From contig NZ_KB900388.1 of assembly GCF_000378825.1 (NCBI RefSeq), forward strand, positions 3,374,426 to 3,438,425: a stretch of DNA of 64,000 nt, read 5' to 3'. This DNA is from Salinispora vitiensis (GTDB taxonomy: Bacteria > Actinomycetota > Actinomycetes > Mycobacteriales > Micromonosporaceae). The notes under the pieces are model-generated. The model was not told the DNA's origin, made no database searches, and was given only the letters and a program-made list of their open reading frames with translations. Positions 31,026 through 39,407 of the stretch are shown piece after piece (position 1 is the stretch's first letter; the number at the start of each line of letters is the position of its first letter). The translations under genes and the position numbers were made by a program.

Positions 31026-32003
31026 ATGCAGGCGATCACGATCCAGAAGTTCGGCGGGCCCGAGACGTTGGTCTGGACCGAGGTGCCCGACCCGGTGCCC
31101 GGCCCCGGCGAGGTGATCGTCGACGTACGGGCCAGCGCGGTCAACCGGGCCGACGTGCTGCAACGGCAGGGCTTCTACCCGCCACCCCCGGGCGCGCCCC
31201 CGTACCCCGGTCTGGAGTGCTCCGGGGTGATCAGCGCGGTCGCCGACGACGTCTCCGGTTGGGCGGTGGGGCAGCCGGTCTGCGCGCTGCTGGCCGGCGG
31301 CGGGTACGCGGAGCGGGTGGCGGTGCCGGCCGGTCAGCTGCTGCCGGTGCCGGACGGCATGGATCTGGTGGAGGCGGCGGCGCTGCCGGAGGTGGCCTGC
31401 ACGGTCTGGTCGAACGTCGTGCAGCGGGCGAAGCTGGCCGCCGGGGAGACGCTGCTGGTGCACGGCGGCGGCAGTGGGGTCGGCACCTTCGCGATCCAGC
31501 TCGGCGCGGCCCTCGGGGCGACGGTGCTGGTGACCGCGCGGTTGGCCAAGCACGACCGGCTGCGGGCACTCGGCGCCGCCCACACGATCGACTATCGGGA
31601 GCAGGACTTCGCCGCGGAGGTTCGCCAGCTCACCGGCGGCCGGGGCGCGGACGTGATCCTCGACATCATGGGCGCGGCCTATCTGGGGCAGAACGTGGCC
31701 GCGCTCGCCACCGCCGGCCGGCTGCTGGTGATCGGCCTGCAGGGCGGCCGGAAGGGGGAGTTGGATCTCGGTGCGCTGCTGGTGAAGCGGGGGACGGTGA
31801 TCGCGACCGCGCTGCGTTCCCTCCCGCTGGCCCAGAAGGCGGAGATCGTCGAGGGGGTACGCGAGCAGGTGTGGCCGCTGATCGTGACCGGCCAGGTCCA
31901 CCCGGTCGTGGACCGCCGGCTGCCGATAACCGACGTGGCCGAGGCCCACCGCCTCGTCGAGTCAAACGAGCACGTCGGCAAGGTGCTGCTGACCGTCGGC
32001 TAG
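31026..32003 (+). CDS. NAD(P)H quinone oxidoreductase (PIG3/zeta-crystallin type)
   Basis: A medium-chain dehydrogenase/reductase of 325 aa without structural or catalytic zinc ligands. Signatures are the N-terminal GroES-like part with VRASAVNRADVLQRQG and PYPGLECSGVI, and the nucleotide-binding LVHGGGSGVGTFAIQLG (about 143-160). Such enzymes reduce quinones with NADPH. It is convergent with soxR, which responds to redox-cycling compounds, a suggestive neighbour. Confidence 0.9.
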   Translation: MQAITIQKFGGPETLVWTEVPDPVPGPGEVIVDVRASAVNRADVLQRQGFYPPPPGAPPYPGLECSGVISAVADDVSGWAVGQPVCALLAGGGYAERVAVPAGQLLPVPDGMDLVEAAALPEVACTVWSNVVQRAKLAAGETLLVHGGGSGVGTFAIQLGAALGATVLVTARLAKHDRLRALGAAHTIDYREQDFAAEVRQLTGGRGADVILDIMGAAYLGQNVAALATAGRLLVIGLQGGRKGELDLGALLVKRGTVIATALRSLPLAQKAEIVEGVREQVWPLIVTGQVHPVVDRRLPITDVAEAHRLVESNEHVGKVLLTVG

Positions 32004-32021
32004 CGCGACGGACCCTCATCG

Positions 32022-32080
32022 GCTAGCGCGGCACGGCCAGGCGTGGCCCTCGCGTCGCTAGCGCGGCACGGCCAGGCGTG
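32022..32080. repeat. 24-bp direct repeat at the 3' end of soxR
   Basis: Two exact 24-bp copies (32022-32045 and 32057-32080; start GCTAGCGCGG, end CCAGGCGTG) with 35-bp period. A 10-bp partial copy (GGCTAGCGCG) lies at 31999-32008 at the stop codon of the quinone reductase. The second full copy forms the last codons of soxR, so the SoxR C-terminus may have been rewritten by repeat spread. Confidence 0.85.
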
Positions 32081-32495
32081 CACCGGGGCCCTCGGCGGCG
32101 ACTTGGTCGCCCGGGTTGCTGAGAATGCAGCGACGCAACGACAGGCACCCGCAGCCGATGCACCCGTCGAGGTCGTCCCGGAGCCGGGTCAGCAGCGTGA
32201 TCTTCTCGTCCAGCCGGTTGCGCCACAGTTTGGAGAGCTGGGTCCAGTCCTCCGGGGTCGGGGTCCGGGCGGCCGGCAGGGATTCGAGCGCCTCGCGGAT
32301 CTCCTCCAGCGAGATGCCGACCTGTTGGGAGATCCGGATGAACGCCACCCGGCGCAGCTCACCGCGCGCGTACCGGCGCTGGTTGCCGCCGGTACGGTCG
32401 GCGCGGAGCAGCCCCATCCGCTCGTAGTAGCGCAGGGCGGATGTCGCCACCCCGCTGCGCGCGGAGAGCTGGCCGATGGTCAATAAATCCTGCAT
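32058..32495 (-). CDS. soxR: Redox-sensitive regulator SoxR
   Basis: MerR-family regulator of 145 aa with an N-terminal HTH (LTIGQLSARSGVATSALRYY), a dimerisation helix and the [2Fe-2S] cluster motif C112-x2-C115-x-C117-x5-C123 (CIGCGCLSLRRC), diagnostic for SoxR. In actinomycetes SoxR senses redox-active metabolites. It is divergent from a split transketolase, with a perfect dyad in the 46-bp gap. The last residues (GPGARLAVPR) are encoded by a directly repeated sequence. Confidence 0.93.
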   Translation of the reverse strand: MQDLLTIGQLSARSGVATSALRYYERMGLLRADRTGGNQRRYARGELRRVAFIRISQQVGISLEEIREALESLPAARTPTPEDWTQLSKLWRNRLDEKITLLTRLRDDLDGCIGCGCLSLRRCILSNPGDQVAAEGPGARLAVPR

Positions 32496-32503
32496 CACGT
32501 CAC

Positions 32504-32515
32504 CTTGAGCTCAAG
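32504..32515. promoter_or_regulatory. Palindrome between soxR and the transketolase genes
   Basis: CTTGAGCTCAAG is a perfect 12-bp dyad in the 46-bp divergent gap. Its half-sites match those of SoxR boxes (CTCAAG / CTTGAG). TTGAGC inside it and AGGCTA about 20 bp downstream could form a MerR-type promoter with a long spacer toward the transketolase. SoxR binding here is inference. Confidence 0.5.
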
Positions 32516-32541
32516 TGGGCTTCAAGTTGCAGGCTAGCCGC

Positions 32542-33270
32542 ATGACAGCCACCACGACCACCACAGCGATCGCCGAGGCCGCCGCGCCGCTCGACGGCCG
32601 ACCGCCGGTCGCCCCCCTGCTGGAGCGAATCCGGGCCGGCCGGGAGTTCGGCGCGAACGTCTACTCCACCATCGACGTGCTCCAGGTGCTCTACCACCGC
32701 GTCCTGCGGGTCCACCCGACGACCGTTGACGACCCGGACCGGGACCGGTTCCTGCTCTCCAAGGGGCACGCGGTCGCCGGGTACTACGCGGTGCTCGCCG
32801 CCGCGGAGTTCTTTCCCGCCGACTGGCTCGACGACCAGGGTGGGCCGGCGAGCCGGCTCGGCGAGCACCCCGACCGGATGCTCGTACCCGGCGTGGAGAT
32901 CGGCTCCGGCTCCCTCGGCCACGGCCTCGGCCTCGGCGTCGGAACCGCACTCGGGCTACGCGCCCAAGGCCGGCTCGAACCCCGGGTGTACGTGCTGCTC
33001 GGCGACGCCGAACTGGACGAGGGTTCCAACCACGAGGCGATCACCTACGCCGGGACGAACAGCCTGGCCAACCTCACCGCGATCGTGATCGACAACGCCT
33101 CCGCCACCCACGGCTGGCCGGGCGGACCGGCAGCCCGGTTCACCGTGGACGGCTGGACCGCTGCGACCGTCGACGGGCGCGACCACGACGCCCTGCACAC
33201 CGCCCTGACCGGGCATGACGGCAACCGGCCCCACGTCGTCGTGGCGGTCGTCGACCCCAAGGAGGACTAG
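32542..33270 (+). CDS. Transketolase, N-terminal subunit
   Basis: A 242-aa protein corresponding to the thiamine-diphosphate-binding half of transketolase. It has LSKGHAVAGYYAVLA, GSLGHGLGLGVGTALGLR and the ThDP/Mg motif GDAELDEGSNHEA with the following LTAIVIDN. The C-terminal subunit gene overlaps it by 1 bp. Split transketolases are known in archaea and some bacteria. Start ATG 32542 directly follows a putative promoter, so translation may be leaderless. Divergent from soxR. Confidence 0.9.
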   Translation: MTATTTTTAIAEAAAPLDGRPPVAPLLERIRAGREFGANVYSTIDVLQVLYHRVLRVHPTTVDDPDRDRFLLSKGHAVAGYYAVLAAAEFFPADWLDDQGGPASRLGEHPDRMLVPGVEIGSGSLGHGLGLGVGTALGLRAQGRLEPRVYVLLGDAELDEGSNHEAITYAGTNSLANLTAIVIDNASATHGWPGGPAARFTVDGWTAATVDGRDHDALHTALTGHDGNRPHVVVAVVDPKED

Positions 33271-34160
33271 TGCGCGACACCTTCGTCGACACCACCACCG
33301 CGCTGCTCGCCGACGACCCGCGTACCGCGCTGGTGCTGGCCGACATCTCCGCCGGCCTCTTCGTCCCGGCGGCGGACCGGCACCCGGACCGGGTACTGAA
33401 CGTCGGAATCCGGGAACAGCTGATGGTCGGGGTCGCCGGCGGGCTGGCGTTGACCGGTCTGCGGCCGATCGTGCACACCTACGCGCCGTTCCTGGTCGAG
33501 CGGGCGTACGAGCAGCTCAAGCTCGACCTGGACCACCAGGGCGCGAGCGCGGTGCTGGTCAGCGTGGGCGCCTCGTACGACCGGCCGGAGGCGGGCCGGA
33601 CCCACCTGTCGCCGGCGGATGTCTCGCTGATCGACACCCTGCACGGCTGGACGGTGCACGTGCCCGGCCACCCCGGTGAGGTCGCGCCGCTGCTGCGGAC
33701 CGCGGTAGCCGCGGAGACCTCGGCGTACCTGCGGTTGTCGGTGCTGAGCAACGACCGGCCGCTGGGCGGCGACGGAGCGTTGCAGGTGGTACGGGACGCC
33801 GGGCCGGGAGCGCCCCTGGTGGTGGCCGTCGGACCGACCCTGGACGCGGCCACCGCAGCGCTGGCCGACCTGCCCGTCACGGTGGCGTACACCAACCGGC
33901 CGCGGCCGTTCGACACCGCCGGGCTCCGCGACCGGGCCGGCACCGAGGTGATCCTCGTCGAGCCCTACCTCGCCGGGACCTCCAGCCGGGTGGTCTCGGC
34001 GGCGCTGGCGGACCGCCCGCACCGGCTCCTGGCACTCGGCGTCGGGCGCGAAGAACTCCGGCGGTACGGGTCAGCCGACGACCACGCCCACTGGCATGGC
34101 CTGGACGCGTCGGGGCTGCGCCGATCGGTGCTGGACTTCGTCTCACCAGCGCTGCGCTGA
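33270..34160 (+). CDS. Transketolase, C-terminal subunit
   Basis: A 296-aa protein with the pyrimidine-binding and C-terminal domains of transketolase: ADISAGLFVPAA, RVLNVGIREQLMVGVAGGLA (with the catalytic Glu of the pyrimidine-activating site) and the HTYAPFLVERAYEQLKLD segment. The GTG start overlaps the TAG stop of the N-terminal subunit by one base, so the two are coupled. Together they should catalyse ketol transfer in the pentose phosphate pathway or in a specialised branch. Confidence 0.9.
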   Translation: MRDTFVDTTTALLADDPRTALVLADISAGLFVPAADRHPDRVLNVGIREQLMVGVAGGLALTGLRPIVHTYAPFLVERAYEQLKLDLDHQGASAVLVSVGASYDRPEAGRTHLSPADVSLIDTLHGWTVHVPGHPGEVAPLLRTAVAAETSAYLRLSVLSNDRPLGGDGALQVVRDAGPGAPLVVAVGPTLDAATAALADLPVTVAYTNRPRPFDTAGLRDRAGTEVILVEPYLAGTSSRVVSAALADRPHRLLALGVGREELRRYGSADDHAHWHGLDASGLRRSVLDFVSPALR

Positions 34161-34225
34161 CCTACCGTCCCGGCAGCCGACGAGAGCTCGGCGGTCATCG
34201 CGCCGAGCCGCCGCCGGCGGGTGAA

Positions 34226-34801
34226 CTACCCGCTCTTGGGCAGCACGATCAATCGGGCCGCACCGTTCTCCCCGTCCTTCGTGCCGGCCACACCGAGCAC
34301 CCGGCCAACCTCAACCGCCTCCGGCTGAACCGTCTGGCGGCGCTCCACCACCCGCAGCTCCGGCCCGAAGGTCCAGGTCATCTCGAAGCCGTCGGACGAC
34401 CGGACGGTCATCTCCTGCCCGTCGACAGCGACCACCTCGCCACGTTGGACCGCCACCGTTCTCGGACCGTCCTCTTTCGTCTGCACCACGACCTCGCCGT
34501 GCAGGGTGTTCTTCCGCAGCATCACCCGCGCCGGCCGCCGCTTGCGCCACTCCTCGGCCCGTTCCTTCCGGCCCGGCTCCGCGTCCGAAGACGGCGGTTC
34601 CGACGCGGCGGCGGGCACCACGTCCAGCTCGGCGGGGTCCAGGCCCAGCGCGGCCAGCGCCTGACCCTCCACGCCCAACGCCGCGGCGACCTCGACGGCC
34701 TGCTCTCCGCCCGGCCCGGCCACCTGCGCCGCACCGCAGCCGCTGAGCCCGAGCGTGACCGCCGCGAACAGCGTGGTGGCGGCGACTCCCCAACGTGCCA
34801 T
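34226..34801 (-). CDS. Putative lipoprotein, 191 aa
   Basis: The lipoprotein signal MARWGVAATTLFAAVTLGLSGC (Cys22) is followed by a polar linker and a beta-rich domain (about 110-191: GEVVVQTKEDGPRTVAVQRG, EVVAVDGQEMTVRSSDG). The beta part resembles small DUF5666-type repeats. It follows a two-component system on the same strand (62-bp gap) and may be its target or accessory. The ATG at 34801 fits the signal peptide; longer upstream starts do not. Confidence 0.72.
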   Translation of the reverse strand: MARWGVAATTLFAAVTLGLSGCGAAQVAGPGGEQAVEVAAALGVEGQALAALGLDPAELDVVPAAASEPPSSDAEPGRKERAEEWRKRRPARVMLRKNTLHGEVVVQTKEDGPRTVAVQRGEVVAVDGQEMTVRSSDGFEMTWTFGPELRVVERRQTVQPEAVEVGRVLGVAGTKDGENGAARLIVLPKSG

Positions 34802-34862
34802 GACTCTCCCTCTCATCCCTGTGGGTGGGAGTCCAGCCTGGCCGGTCTCGGCGAGCGCCAGG

Positions 34863-36335
34863 TCAGGTCGATGTTCGGGCCTGGTAAGGATCCGGCGGCA
34901 GCGAGACGACGAACGCGGCCCCGCCCTCGGCCGCGTGCCCCGCGCTGATCTCGCCACCGAGCCGCCGGACCAAGCCGGCGGCGAGGGCCAGGCCCAGCCC
35001 ACTACCGACCTTGCGCACCCCCCGGTACCGCTGGTGCAGCGCACCCCGCTGGAAGACCACCGCCAGGTCGTCGTCGGTCAGGCCGGGGCCGCCGTCCCGA
35101 ACCTCGATCACCCCGCCGGCAGCCGGGTCCGCGCCCGCCCACCGGGTCGCCAGCACCACCGGCGCCCCCGGCGGCACCACCCGCAACGCGTTCTCCAGCA
35201 GCCCATCCACCACCTGCCGGATCCGCCCCGGATCCGTGTGCACCGGCACCGTCGGATCCGGCGCCTCGACCCGGAACGCCACCGAGACGGCCGCGCACCG
35301 CGCCGCCCACGTCCGCTCCGCCTCCGCGGCCAGCCGAACCAGGTCGACCCGTACCGGCTCCAGCGGGAAATCCACGGCCTCCAGCCGGGCCAAGGCCAGC
35401 AGGTCCCGTACCAGCCGGTCCAGGTGCTCCGCCTCGGCCAGCACCGTACGCCCGGTTCCGGCCACCTCCGCCGAGTCGATCACCCCGTCCGCCAACGCCT
35501 CCGCGTACCCGCGAATGGCGGTCAGCGGGGTCCGCAGCTCATGCGAGACGGAGAGCAGGAACTCTCGCTGCCGTCCCTCACTGGTGGTGAGCGCGGCGGC
35601 CAGGCCGTTGAGGGCCTCCGCCAGGTCCGCCACCTCGTGCGGGGGCTCCACCGGTACGCGAACGGCACGCTCGCCCGCCCGCAGCCGAGCGGCGGCGTCC
35701 GCCGCCCGCCGGATCGGCCGGGCCAGGCGACGGGCGAGCAGCAGGCCGGCGACCACCCCGGCCGCCAGCCCAGCCAGCAGGGGCAGCCAGAGGCTCTGGG
35801 CGACCTGCCGCCACATGCCGCCGAGCGAGCCGGCCCGCGCGAGCACCACCCCGTCGCCGCCGGGCAGGGCGCGCCCCTGCACCAGCGCCGGTCGTCCGGC
35901 GACCAAATGCCGGTCGGCGACGTGCCGCCCCTCGGCGATCCGCTCCACCACCTGGGCCGGCAGTCCCGGCCGGTCCACCACCCCGTTTCGCACCAGGTAC
36001 GCCTCGATGCCCTGCGCCCGCAGCTGGCGTAGCAACCGGTCCTCGTCCACGGTGCGCGGGGTGTCCAACCGACTGCGTAACGCCTCGGCGGCGAGTCGGG
36101 ACTGGGCGGCCAGCGCCTGCTGCTCGCGGTGTTCCACGCCACGGACCGCGAGCGGCACCGCGACGATCGCGGTGACCAGGACCGAGACCAGGGCGACCGC
36201 GCAGGTGACCAGCACCGCCCGGACGGTCAGGGTCGGCCCACGGCGGGTGCGATCACGCCGGGCGGATCGGGTGCGGGCGGGCCGCGAGGCGTCGGACGTC
36301 GGCACGGTCGAAGGGTCGGCCTGGTGCTCACCCAT
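34863..36335 (-). CDS. Sensor histidine kinase
   Basis: A 490-aa membrane kinase. A basic N-terminus precedes TM1 (about 40-62), then an extracytoplasmic domain (65-180), TM2 (about 183-201) and HAMP (about 202-250). The HisKA phospho-acceptor H265 lies in LLSVSHELRTPLTAIRGY. A HATPase domain (N box LLENALR, G1 DGGPGL, G2 GSGLGLALA) completes the kinase. The start ATG 36335 overlaps the response-regulator stop by 8 bp; a TTG at 36350 is possible. Signal unknown. Confidence 0.9.
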   Translation of the reverse strand: MGEHQADPSTVPTSDASRPARTRSARRDRTRRGPTLTVRAVLVTCAVALVSVLVTAIVAVPLAVRGVEHREQQALAAQSRLAAEALRSRLDTPRTVDEDRLLRQLRAQGIEAYLVRNGVVDRPGLPAQVVERIAEGRHVADRHLVAGRPALVQGRALPGGDGVVLARAGSLGGMWRQVAQSLWLPLLAGLAAGVVAGLLLARRLARPIRRAADAAARLRAGERAVRVPVEPPHEVADLAEALNGLAAALTTSEGRQREFLLSVSHELRTPLTAIRGYAEALADGVIDSAEVAGTGRTVLAEAEHLDRLVRDLLALARLEAVDFPLEPVRVDLVRLAAEAERTWAARCAAVSVAFRVEAPDPTVPVHTDPGRIRQVVDGLLENALRVVPPGAPVVLATRWAGADPAAGGVIEVRDGGPGLTDDDLAVVFQRGALHQRYRGVRKVGSGLGLALAAGLVRRLGGEISAGHAAEGGAAFVVSLPPDPYQARTST

Positions 36336-37014
36336 CGGCGGCGTACCCAACCCCCCGGTGGGTACGGATCACACTCGCCGCGCCGAGCTTCGCCCGTACC
36401 TGCGCCACGTGCACGTCAACGGTTCGGGTACCCGCGGGAACGGCGTACCCCCACACCCGGGCGAGCAGCTCCTCCCGGGTGAACACCCGACCGGGGCGGG
36501 CCATCAGGTGGGCAAGCAGGTCGAACTCGGTGGAGGTCAACTGCACCGGATCCCCCGCGGCGGTCACCGTACGGCGGTCGAGGTCCAGCCTGACCGCGCC
36601 GACGGTCCGCGGCTGGCCCGGCGGCGGCCCGGCGACCCGGCGCAGCACCGCCCGCACCCGGGCCACCAGTTCCCGCGGGCTGAACGGCTTGGTGACGTAG
36701 TCGTCGCCGCCGAGTTCCAGCCCGACGACGCGGTCCACCTCGTCGTCGCGGGCGGTGAGGAAAATGACCGGCGTCCAGTCTCCGGACTCGCGTAACCGGC
36801 GGCAGAGCTCGGTGCCGGGCAGACCGGGCAGTGCGATGTCGAGAACGCAGGCCACCGGCCGGAGCCGGCGGGCGGCGGCGAGGCCGGCGTCGCCGTCCCG
36901 CTCCAGGTGTACGCCGAACCCGTCCCGGGTCAGATAGAGCCGGACCAGATCGGCGATGGCCGGTTCGTCCTCGACGAGGAGGACGAGCCCGCGATGCGGC
37001 GCGTCAACGGTCAC
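36328..37014 (-). CDS. OmpR-family response regulator
   Basis: A 228-aa regulator: receiver domain with acidic pair near E15-D16, phospho-acceptor D59 (ACVLDIALPG) and Lys in YVTKPFSP, then a winged-helix output domain (about 130-226: DPVQLTSTEFDLLAHLM; VDVHVAQVRAKLG; IRTHRGVGYA). It is transcribed ahead of and overlapping its histidine kinase. The GTG start at 37014 has no strong ribosome site. Confidence 0.92.
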   Translation of the reverse strand: MTVDAPHRGLVLLVEDEPAIADLVRLYLTRDGFGVHLERDGDAGLAAARRLRPVACVLDIALPGLPGTELCRRLRESGDWTPVIFLTARDDEVDRVVGLELGGDDYVTKPFSPRELVARVRAVLRRVAGPPPGQPRTVGAVRLDLDRRTVTAAGDPVQLTSTEFDLLAHLMARPGRVFTREELLARVWGYAVPAGTRTVDVHVAQVRAKLGAASVIRTHRGVGYAADG

Positions 37015-37083
37015 CGGCTCATGATGGCCGACTGGGATGGCCCGGCATTGCTCGGGACATGTTCGGGTTCGGTAAGGAGACGG

Positions 37084-37602
37084 TCAGCGGACGGCGGCGG
37101 GTCGGAAGGCGGCCGGCCGGGCCAGGGCCGGACCGGGGTCGCCGATCGTGGCGACGAGCCGCTCGCGCGCGGCGCGGACGCGGGTCCGGAAAGCGTGGTT
37201 GAGCAGCTCGTCGAGCTGCCACACCTGCTTCGGGTGCCGCGTCCGGATGACGAACCGCTCCCGGACGCCATCGATAGCGGTGGCGGCCAGCTCCAGGCAG
37301 TGCAGCCGCGGGTCCGGCCCCCAGGTGACGTCGCTCAGCTCGCGCAGCTCGGTGTTGAGGTGCAGGCGGAGCCGGTGCAGCACCCGGGTCTGCCGGGTGA
37401 CGACCAGCCGTCGGTGGGTCAACAGCAGGAGGTACTCGTCGGCGGTGCCCGACCGGTTCGGGCGGCGGCACCGGGTGACCAGGATGGGGGCGTCACCCGA
37501 GCCGACGCAACGCCGGAAGACGGGCAGGTGTCGGTTGGCGGTCTGGGTCGCGATACCAGCCTCGGCCGCAGCGGGAAGGAACGTTCGGGAGAAGACGTCC
37601 AT
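37084..37602 (-). CDS. Hypothetical protein with possible PH-like domain
   Basis: A 172-aa soluble protein starting MDVFSRTFLPAAAEAG. The central part (DEYLLLLTHRRLVVTRQTRVLHRLRL... then ELRELSDVTWG) has the alternating strands and the T-x-R-R-L-V-V pattern seen in bacterial PH-like domains. No enzyme motif is visible. It precedes the response-regulator gene on the same strand (69-bp gap). The ATG at 37602 has GGGCAGGG upstream. Confidence 0.65.
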   Translation of the reverse strand: MDVFSRTFLPAAAEAGIATQTANRHLPVFRRCVGSGDAPILVTRCRRPNRSGTADEYLLLLTHRRLVVTRQTRVLHRLRLHLNTELRELSDVTWGPDPRLHCLELAATAIDGVRERFVIRTRHPKQVWQLDELLNHAFRTRVRAARERLVATIGDPGPALARPAAFRPAAVR

Positions 37603-37722
37603 GCCCTGCCCAACGACGCCCCGACACGGGGTGATATGGGCGGGACGGCCGAACCTTGCATCTTCCACGCCCCCCGGTGTTCCTGACCACCGGGAGACGT
37701 GACCACGCCGGGGCGGGGTGGT

Positions 37723-38895
37723 TCAGAGCAGCTCGACGATGGTCGCGTTGGCCATGCCGCCGCCCTCGCACATGGTTTGCAGGCCGTACCGGAGGTTCTC
37801 GTCTCGCATGTGCGCCAACATGGTGGTCATGATCCGGGCCCCGGACCCGCCGAGCGGATGCCCGAGGGCGATGGCGCCGCCGCGCGGGTTCAGCCGCTGC
37901 GGGTCGGCCTCGGTCTCCGCGAGCCAGGCCAGCGGCACCGGGGCGAACGCCTCGTTGACCTCGTACACCCCGATCTCCTCGATGCCCAGCCCCGCCCGGC
38001 GCAGCGCCTTGGCGGTGGCCGGGATGGGCGCGGTCAACATGGCGACCGGATCGTCGGCGCAGACCACCGCGGTGTGGATGCGGGCGAGCGGGCGCAGGCC
38101 GTGCTTGCCGGCCCACTCGGTGGTGGTGACCGCGAGCGCCGCCGCGCCGTCGGAGATCTGGGACGCGGATCCGGCGGTCACCACGCCGTCGGCCCGGAAC
38201 GGGGTGGCGAGCTCGGCCAGCTTCGCCAGGGACGTGTCCCGACGGATGCCCTCGTCGGCGGCGGCCGTGCCCCCGTCGGCGAGGGGGACCGGTGCCAGCT
38301 CGGCGTCGAAGGCGCCGGCGTCCTGCGCCGCGCCCGCCTTCTCGTGGCTGGCGAGGGCGAACTCGTCGAGCTGGCTGCGGGTCAGTCGCCACCGGCGGGC
38401 GATCAGCTCCGCGCCGACGCCCTGGCTGAACGGGAGCGGGTCATCCTCCGCCACCCCCTCCACGCCCCGGTAGCGGTCCAGGATCGCCGCGCTGAACGGC
38501 ACGCCCCCGGCCACGCTGGAGCCCATCGGCACCCGGGTCATCGACTCGACCCCGCCCGCCACCACCAGGTCGGCCTGCCCGGAGAGCACGGTCGCGGCGG
38601 CGAAGTGCAGCGCCTGCTGGCTGGACCCGCACTGCCGGTCGAGGGTGGTGCCGGGAACCGTCTCGGGCCAGCCGGCCGCGAGGACGGCGTTGCGGGCGAC
38701 GTTCCACGACTGCTCACCGACCTGCGAGACGCAGCCCCAGAAGACGTCATCCACCTGGCCCGGATCGATGCCGGTCCGTTCGGCGAGGGCGCGCAGCACG
38801 TGCGCCGACAAGTCGACCGGGTGTACGTCGGCGAGGCTGCCCTTGCGCCGCCCGACGGGGGTGCGTACCGCGCCGACGATGACTGCGTCACTCAT
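37723..38895 (-). CDS. Acetyl-CoA acetyltransferase (thiolase)
   Basis: A 390-aa thiolase. The acyl-enzyme Cys89 lies in LDRQCGSSQQAL; the NEAFA motif, the His of GGAIALGHPLGGSGAR and the C-terminal Cys in CEGGGMANA are all present. It condenses or cleaves acyl-CoA in fatty-acid degradation or acetoacetyl-CoA formation. Start ATG 38895 (MSDAVIVGAVRTPVG) has GGGGAG upstream. No partner beta-oxidation gene is adjacent. Confidence 0.92.
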   Translation of the reverse strand: MSDAVIVGAVRTPVGRRKGSLADVHPVDLSAHVLRALAERTGIDPGQVDDVFWGCVSQVGEQSWNVARNAVLAAGWPETVPGTTLDRQCGSSQQALHFAAATVLSGQADLVVAGGVESMTRVPMGSSVAGGVPFSAAILDRYRGVEGVAEDDPLPFSQGVGAELIARRWRLTRSQLDEFALASHEKAGAAQDAGAFDAELAPVPLADGGTAAADEGIRRDTSLAKLAELATPFRADGVVTAGSASQISDGAAALAVTTTEWAGKHGLRPLARIHTAVVCADDPVAMLTAPIPATAKALRRAGLGIEEIGVYEVNEAFAPVPLAWLAETEADPQRLNPRGGAIALGHPLGGSGARIMTTMLAHMRDENLRYGLQTMCEGGGMANATIVELL

Positions 38896-38975
38896 GTCTA
38901 CTCCCCGGTAACTTGGTGTGGCGTCGATGCTACGCGGCCGGCCCGGCAACCCGCTGCCCTGGCATGCTGGGCAAT

Positions 38976-39404
38976 ATGGATACGACTTCGTCCGAGATCC
39001 GGCAGTGGCGGGTTTCGGCCGCCCTACCAGCGGTCAAGGCCGGCGGGGCCGGGGCGCTGGTCGCGCTCGGTCTCCTGCTCGCCGACGGCGACCCGGTCCG
39101 GCTCACGTTGGCCGTGCTGGCCGCCGCCGCGCTCCTGGTCTGGGCCGCGCGGGACCTGCTGGTACCGGTCCGCCTCGCGGTCGACCCGGAAGGGCTGACG
39201 GTGGTCAGCGGCTTCGCCGGCCGTCGGCGGCTGCCGTGGTCGCAGGTGGCGGAGATCCGGGTGGACCAGCGGGCCCGGCTCGGCCGGTCGAACGCCGCCC
39301 TGGAGGTGGATGCCGGGGAGACACTGCACCTGTTCGGCCGGTTCGACCTGGACGCCGACCCGGTTGATGTCGCGGCGCAGCTACGGGCGGCCCGCCCGAC
39401 CTGA
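38976..39404 (+). CDS. Membrane protein with PH-like domain
   Basis: A 142-aa protein. Two close N-terminal helices (about 22-38 and 43-62, GAGALVALGLLLA; LAVLAAAALLVWAARDLL) are followed by a PH-like domain (VRLAVDPEGLTVVSGFAGRR, LPWSQVAEIRVD). This layout matches the actinobacterial family that includes mycobacterial low-molecular-weight antigen 6. Function unknown; convergent with the rhomboid gene (3-bp gap). Confidence 0.75.
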   Translation: MDTTSSEIRQWRVSAALPAVKAGGAGALVALGLLLADGDPVRLTLAVLAAAALLVWAARDLLVPVRLAVDPEGLTVVSGFAGRRRLPWSQVAEIRVDQRARLGRSNAALEVDAGETLHLFGRFDLDADPVDVAAQLRAARPT

Positions 39405-39407
39405 TCG

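Noticed and set aside
36887-37080. Small gene between the response regulator and the PH-like gene
   Set aside because: Overlapping frames here are shadows of the response regulator; no ribosome site or conserved sequence was seen.
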